Assembly (NCBI GenBank): GCA_029269725.1 | Contig: JARJHS010000004.1 | Coordinates: forward strand, 186,001 to 250,000 | Reading direction: 5' to 3' | Length of the DNA: 64,000 nt | Source: Pollutibacter soli | GTDB taxonomy: Bacteria > Bacteroidota > Bacteroidia > Chitinophagales > Chitinophagaceae | Shown: one piece after another, positions 63,077-64,000 of the stretch | Layout of the letters: each line of letters opens with the position of its first letter | How positions within the stretch are numbered: position 1 is the stretch's first letter | Position numbers and translations under genes: made by a program | The notes under the pieces: generated by a model | The model's input: the letters and a program-made list of their open reading frames with translations, nothing else | What the model was told of the DNA's origin: nothing | Database searches by the model: none

Positions 63077-63084
63077 TATTTTTG
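63077..63084 (+). promoter_or_regulatory. TAnnTTTG (-7) box upstream of the porin gene
   Basis: TATTTTTG lies 47 bp before the porin ATG and inside a short inverted repeat (GCGCAA ... TTGCGC). The divergent spacer 62847-63131 also has several TTAAC words (62916, 62953, 62999). Confidence 0.35.
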
Positions 63085-63131
63085 CGCGCTGTTAATAATC
63101 AGGTAGTCTAAAAATAACAGCAGTGCAAGGC

Positions 63132-64000
63132 ATGAAGTGGTTATTTATTGTTATGGGTGTATGTTTTATGATAACACAGCAGGTTTCCGGTCAGGATACT
63201 GCACGCAAAAGCACCACCGCCAAATGGTATGAAACCATTGGTATTCGCGGGTATATGCAGCTTCGGTATAACCGGTTGCTGGAAACAAATCCGGATCTGA
63301 AATGTGAGCAATGCGACAGAAGCTGGGGTGGTACCGGTGGATTTTATTTCCGCAGGATCCGACTGATCATCTTTGGTAATCTTGGAGATCGGGTTTATTT
63401 CTATCTGCAACCTGATTTCGCTTCAGCTCCTTCAGTCACCGGTTTAAATTTTGGTCAGATCAGGGATGCTTATTTTGATATTTCATTTGATAAAAAGAAA
63501 GAATTCAGGGTAAGACTCGGGCAGAGTAAAGTGCCATACGGGTTTGAAAATCTGCAAAGCAGTCAGAACAGAATTCCACTGGATCGAAACGATGCGTTAA
63601 ACAGTCCCCTCGCGAACGAAAGAGACATTGGTGCATTTTTCTATTGGGCCCCTGCAGAAAAAAGGGAATTGTTTTCGCGCTTGGTAAGTTCCGGTTTGAA
63701 AGGATCAGGAGATTATGGAGTTGTAGGAATTGGCGTTTATAATGGTCAGAACGCAAATCGTCCTGAACTTAATAATCAGCCGCACGTAGTGGCCAGGGTT
63801 ACATGGCCTTTCGAGCTAGCTAATAAACAAATCATCGAAACCAGTATCCAGGCATTCGCAGGAAAATTTGTGATTACTGATACCACTCTCGGGGTAAAAA
63901 CATTAAATGTATCCAAAGGCTACGATGACCAAAGAATTGGTGCCACCTTCATACTTTACCCTCAGCCTTTCGGGATACAGGCTGAATACAACATTGGTAC
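63132..64000 (+). CDS. Phosphate-selective porin (OprO/OprP-like), C-terminus outside window
   Basis: The frame is open from the ATG at 63132 to the right edge (289 codons). A signal peptide (MKWLFIVMGVCFMITQQVSG) is followed by GIRGYMQLRYNRLLETN, then FYFRRIRLIIFGNLGDRVYFYLQPD, LNFGQIRDAYFDISFDKKKEFRVRLGQSKVPYGFENLQSSQNR and LDRNDALNSPLANERDIGAFFYW. These are the Phosphate-selective porin O/P barrel signatures. Proximity to DUF47-PiT supports phosphate uptake, though the same family includes pyrophosphate or general porins. Confidence 0.82.
   Translation, partial: MKWLFIVMGVCFMITQQVSGQDTARKSTTAKWYETIGIRGYMQLRYNRLLETNPDLKCEQCDRSWGGTGGFYFRRIRLIIFGNLGDRVYFYLQPDFASAPSVTGLNFGQIRDAYFDISFDKKKEFRVRLGQSKVPYGFENLQSSQNRIPLDRNDALNSPLANERDIGAFFYWAPAEKRELFSRLVSSGLKGSGDYGVVGIGVYNGQNANRPELNNQPHVVARVTWPFELANKQIIETSIQAFAGKFVITDTTLGVKTLNVSKGYDDQRIGATFILYPQPFGIQAEYNIG

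Overview
The window is chromosomal DNA of a Bacteroidetes bacterium, most likely a member of or close to the Chitinophagaceae. The evidence is: a SusC/SusD pair, DUF1501/DUF1800 proteins, TAnnTTTG promoter boxes with almost no Shine-Dalgarno sequences, OmpA/PorT-like and DUF2490 outer-membrane barrels, the neighbourhood alaS / M23 peptidase / MerR, the order rsfS-ftsH-LUD protein, and the intergenic repeat families typical of the phylum. G+C is moderate. Most of the sequence is core genome. I see no prophage, insertion sequence, CRISPR array, tRNA or rRNA gene.

Layout. 1-4.5 kb: envelope genes, with a truncated BamA-like barrel at the left edge, a small HExxH protein, a spacer with 107-bp tandem repeats, a DUF502 membrane protein, a second BamA-like barrel and a DUF2490 barrel. 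4.6-12.5 kb: birA facing rsfS-ftsH-LUD protein-flavin/PLP-type oxidase, then lpxH, a secreted protein and an MscS channel. 12.7-22.2 kb: MerR regulator and M23 peptidase facing alaS, a decayed GxxExxY gene, a double-PDZ protein, gatB and a TlpA-like lipoprotein. 22.5-30.7 kb (minus strand): a secreted protein, SusD, SusC and an MMPL/RND exporter. 30.8-39.2 kb: recO, an amidohydrolase, prfA, a protein with a dockerin-like calcium loop, an outer-membrane barrel, a possible sigma-54 small RNA, gcvH-VanZ, a secreted cyclophilin and serS. 39.2-46.3 kb: a palindrome-rich spacer, the DUF1800-DUF1501 pair, and OPT and POT peptide transporters. 46.5-55.5 kb: purD and the complete rod-shape operon mreB-mreC-mreD-mrdA-rodA, followed by an MBL hydrolase and a VWA protein. 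55.6-64 kb: an ECF sigma / putative anti-sigma / Spy-like operon, a C-terminal transketolase half, galE, rfbA, and a DUF47-PiT phosphate uptake operon facing a truncated phosphate-type porin.

How the genes work together. mreB to rodA encode the elongasome. lpxH and the BamA-like barrels serve the outer membrane. DUF47, PiT, a lipoprotein and the porin form a plausible phosphate uptake locus. SusC/SusD import a glycan or other polymer, but no enzyme or regulator lies beside them. The ECF operon looks like an envelope-stress switch.

The items most worth a second look are: the sigma-54 promoter plus terminator that could define a short RNA at about 35.88-35.96 kb; the purine-rich repeat placed immediately after several stop codons in the same orientation as the gene; the perfect 44-bp palindrome between divergent promoters at 37.9 kb; the GxxExxY pseudogene; the 107-bp tandem repeat; and the threefold P-x-GYF repeat in the putative anti-sigma factor. 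I found no clearly new multi-gene system.
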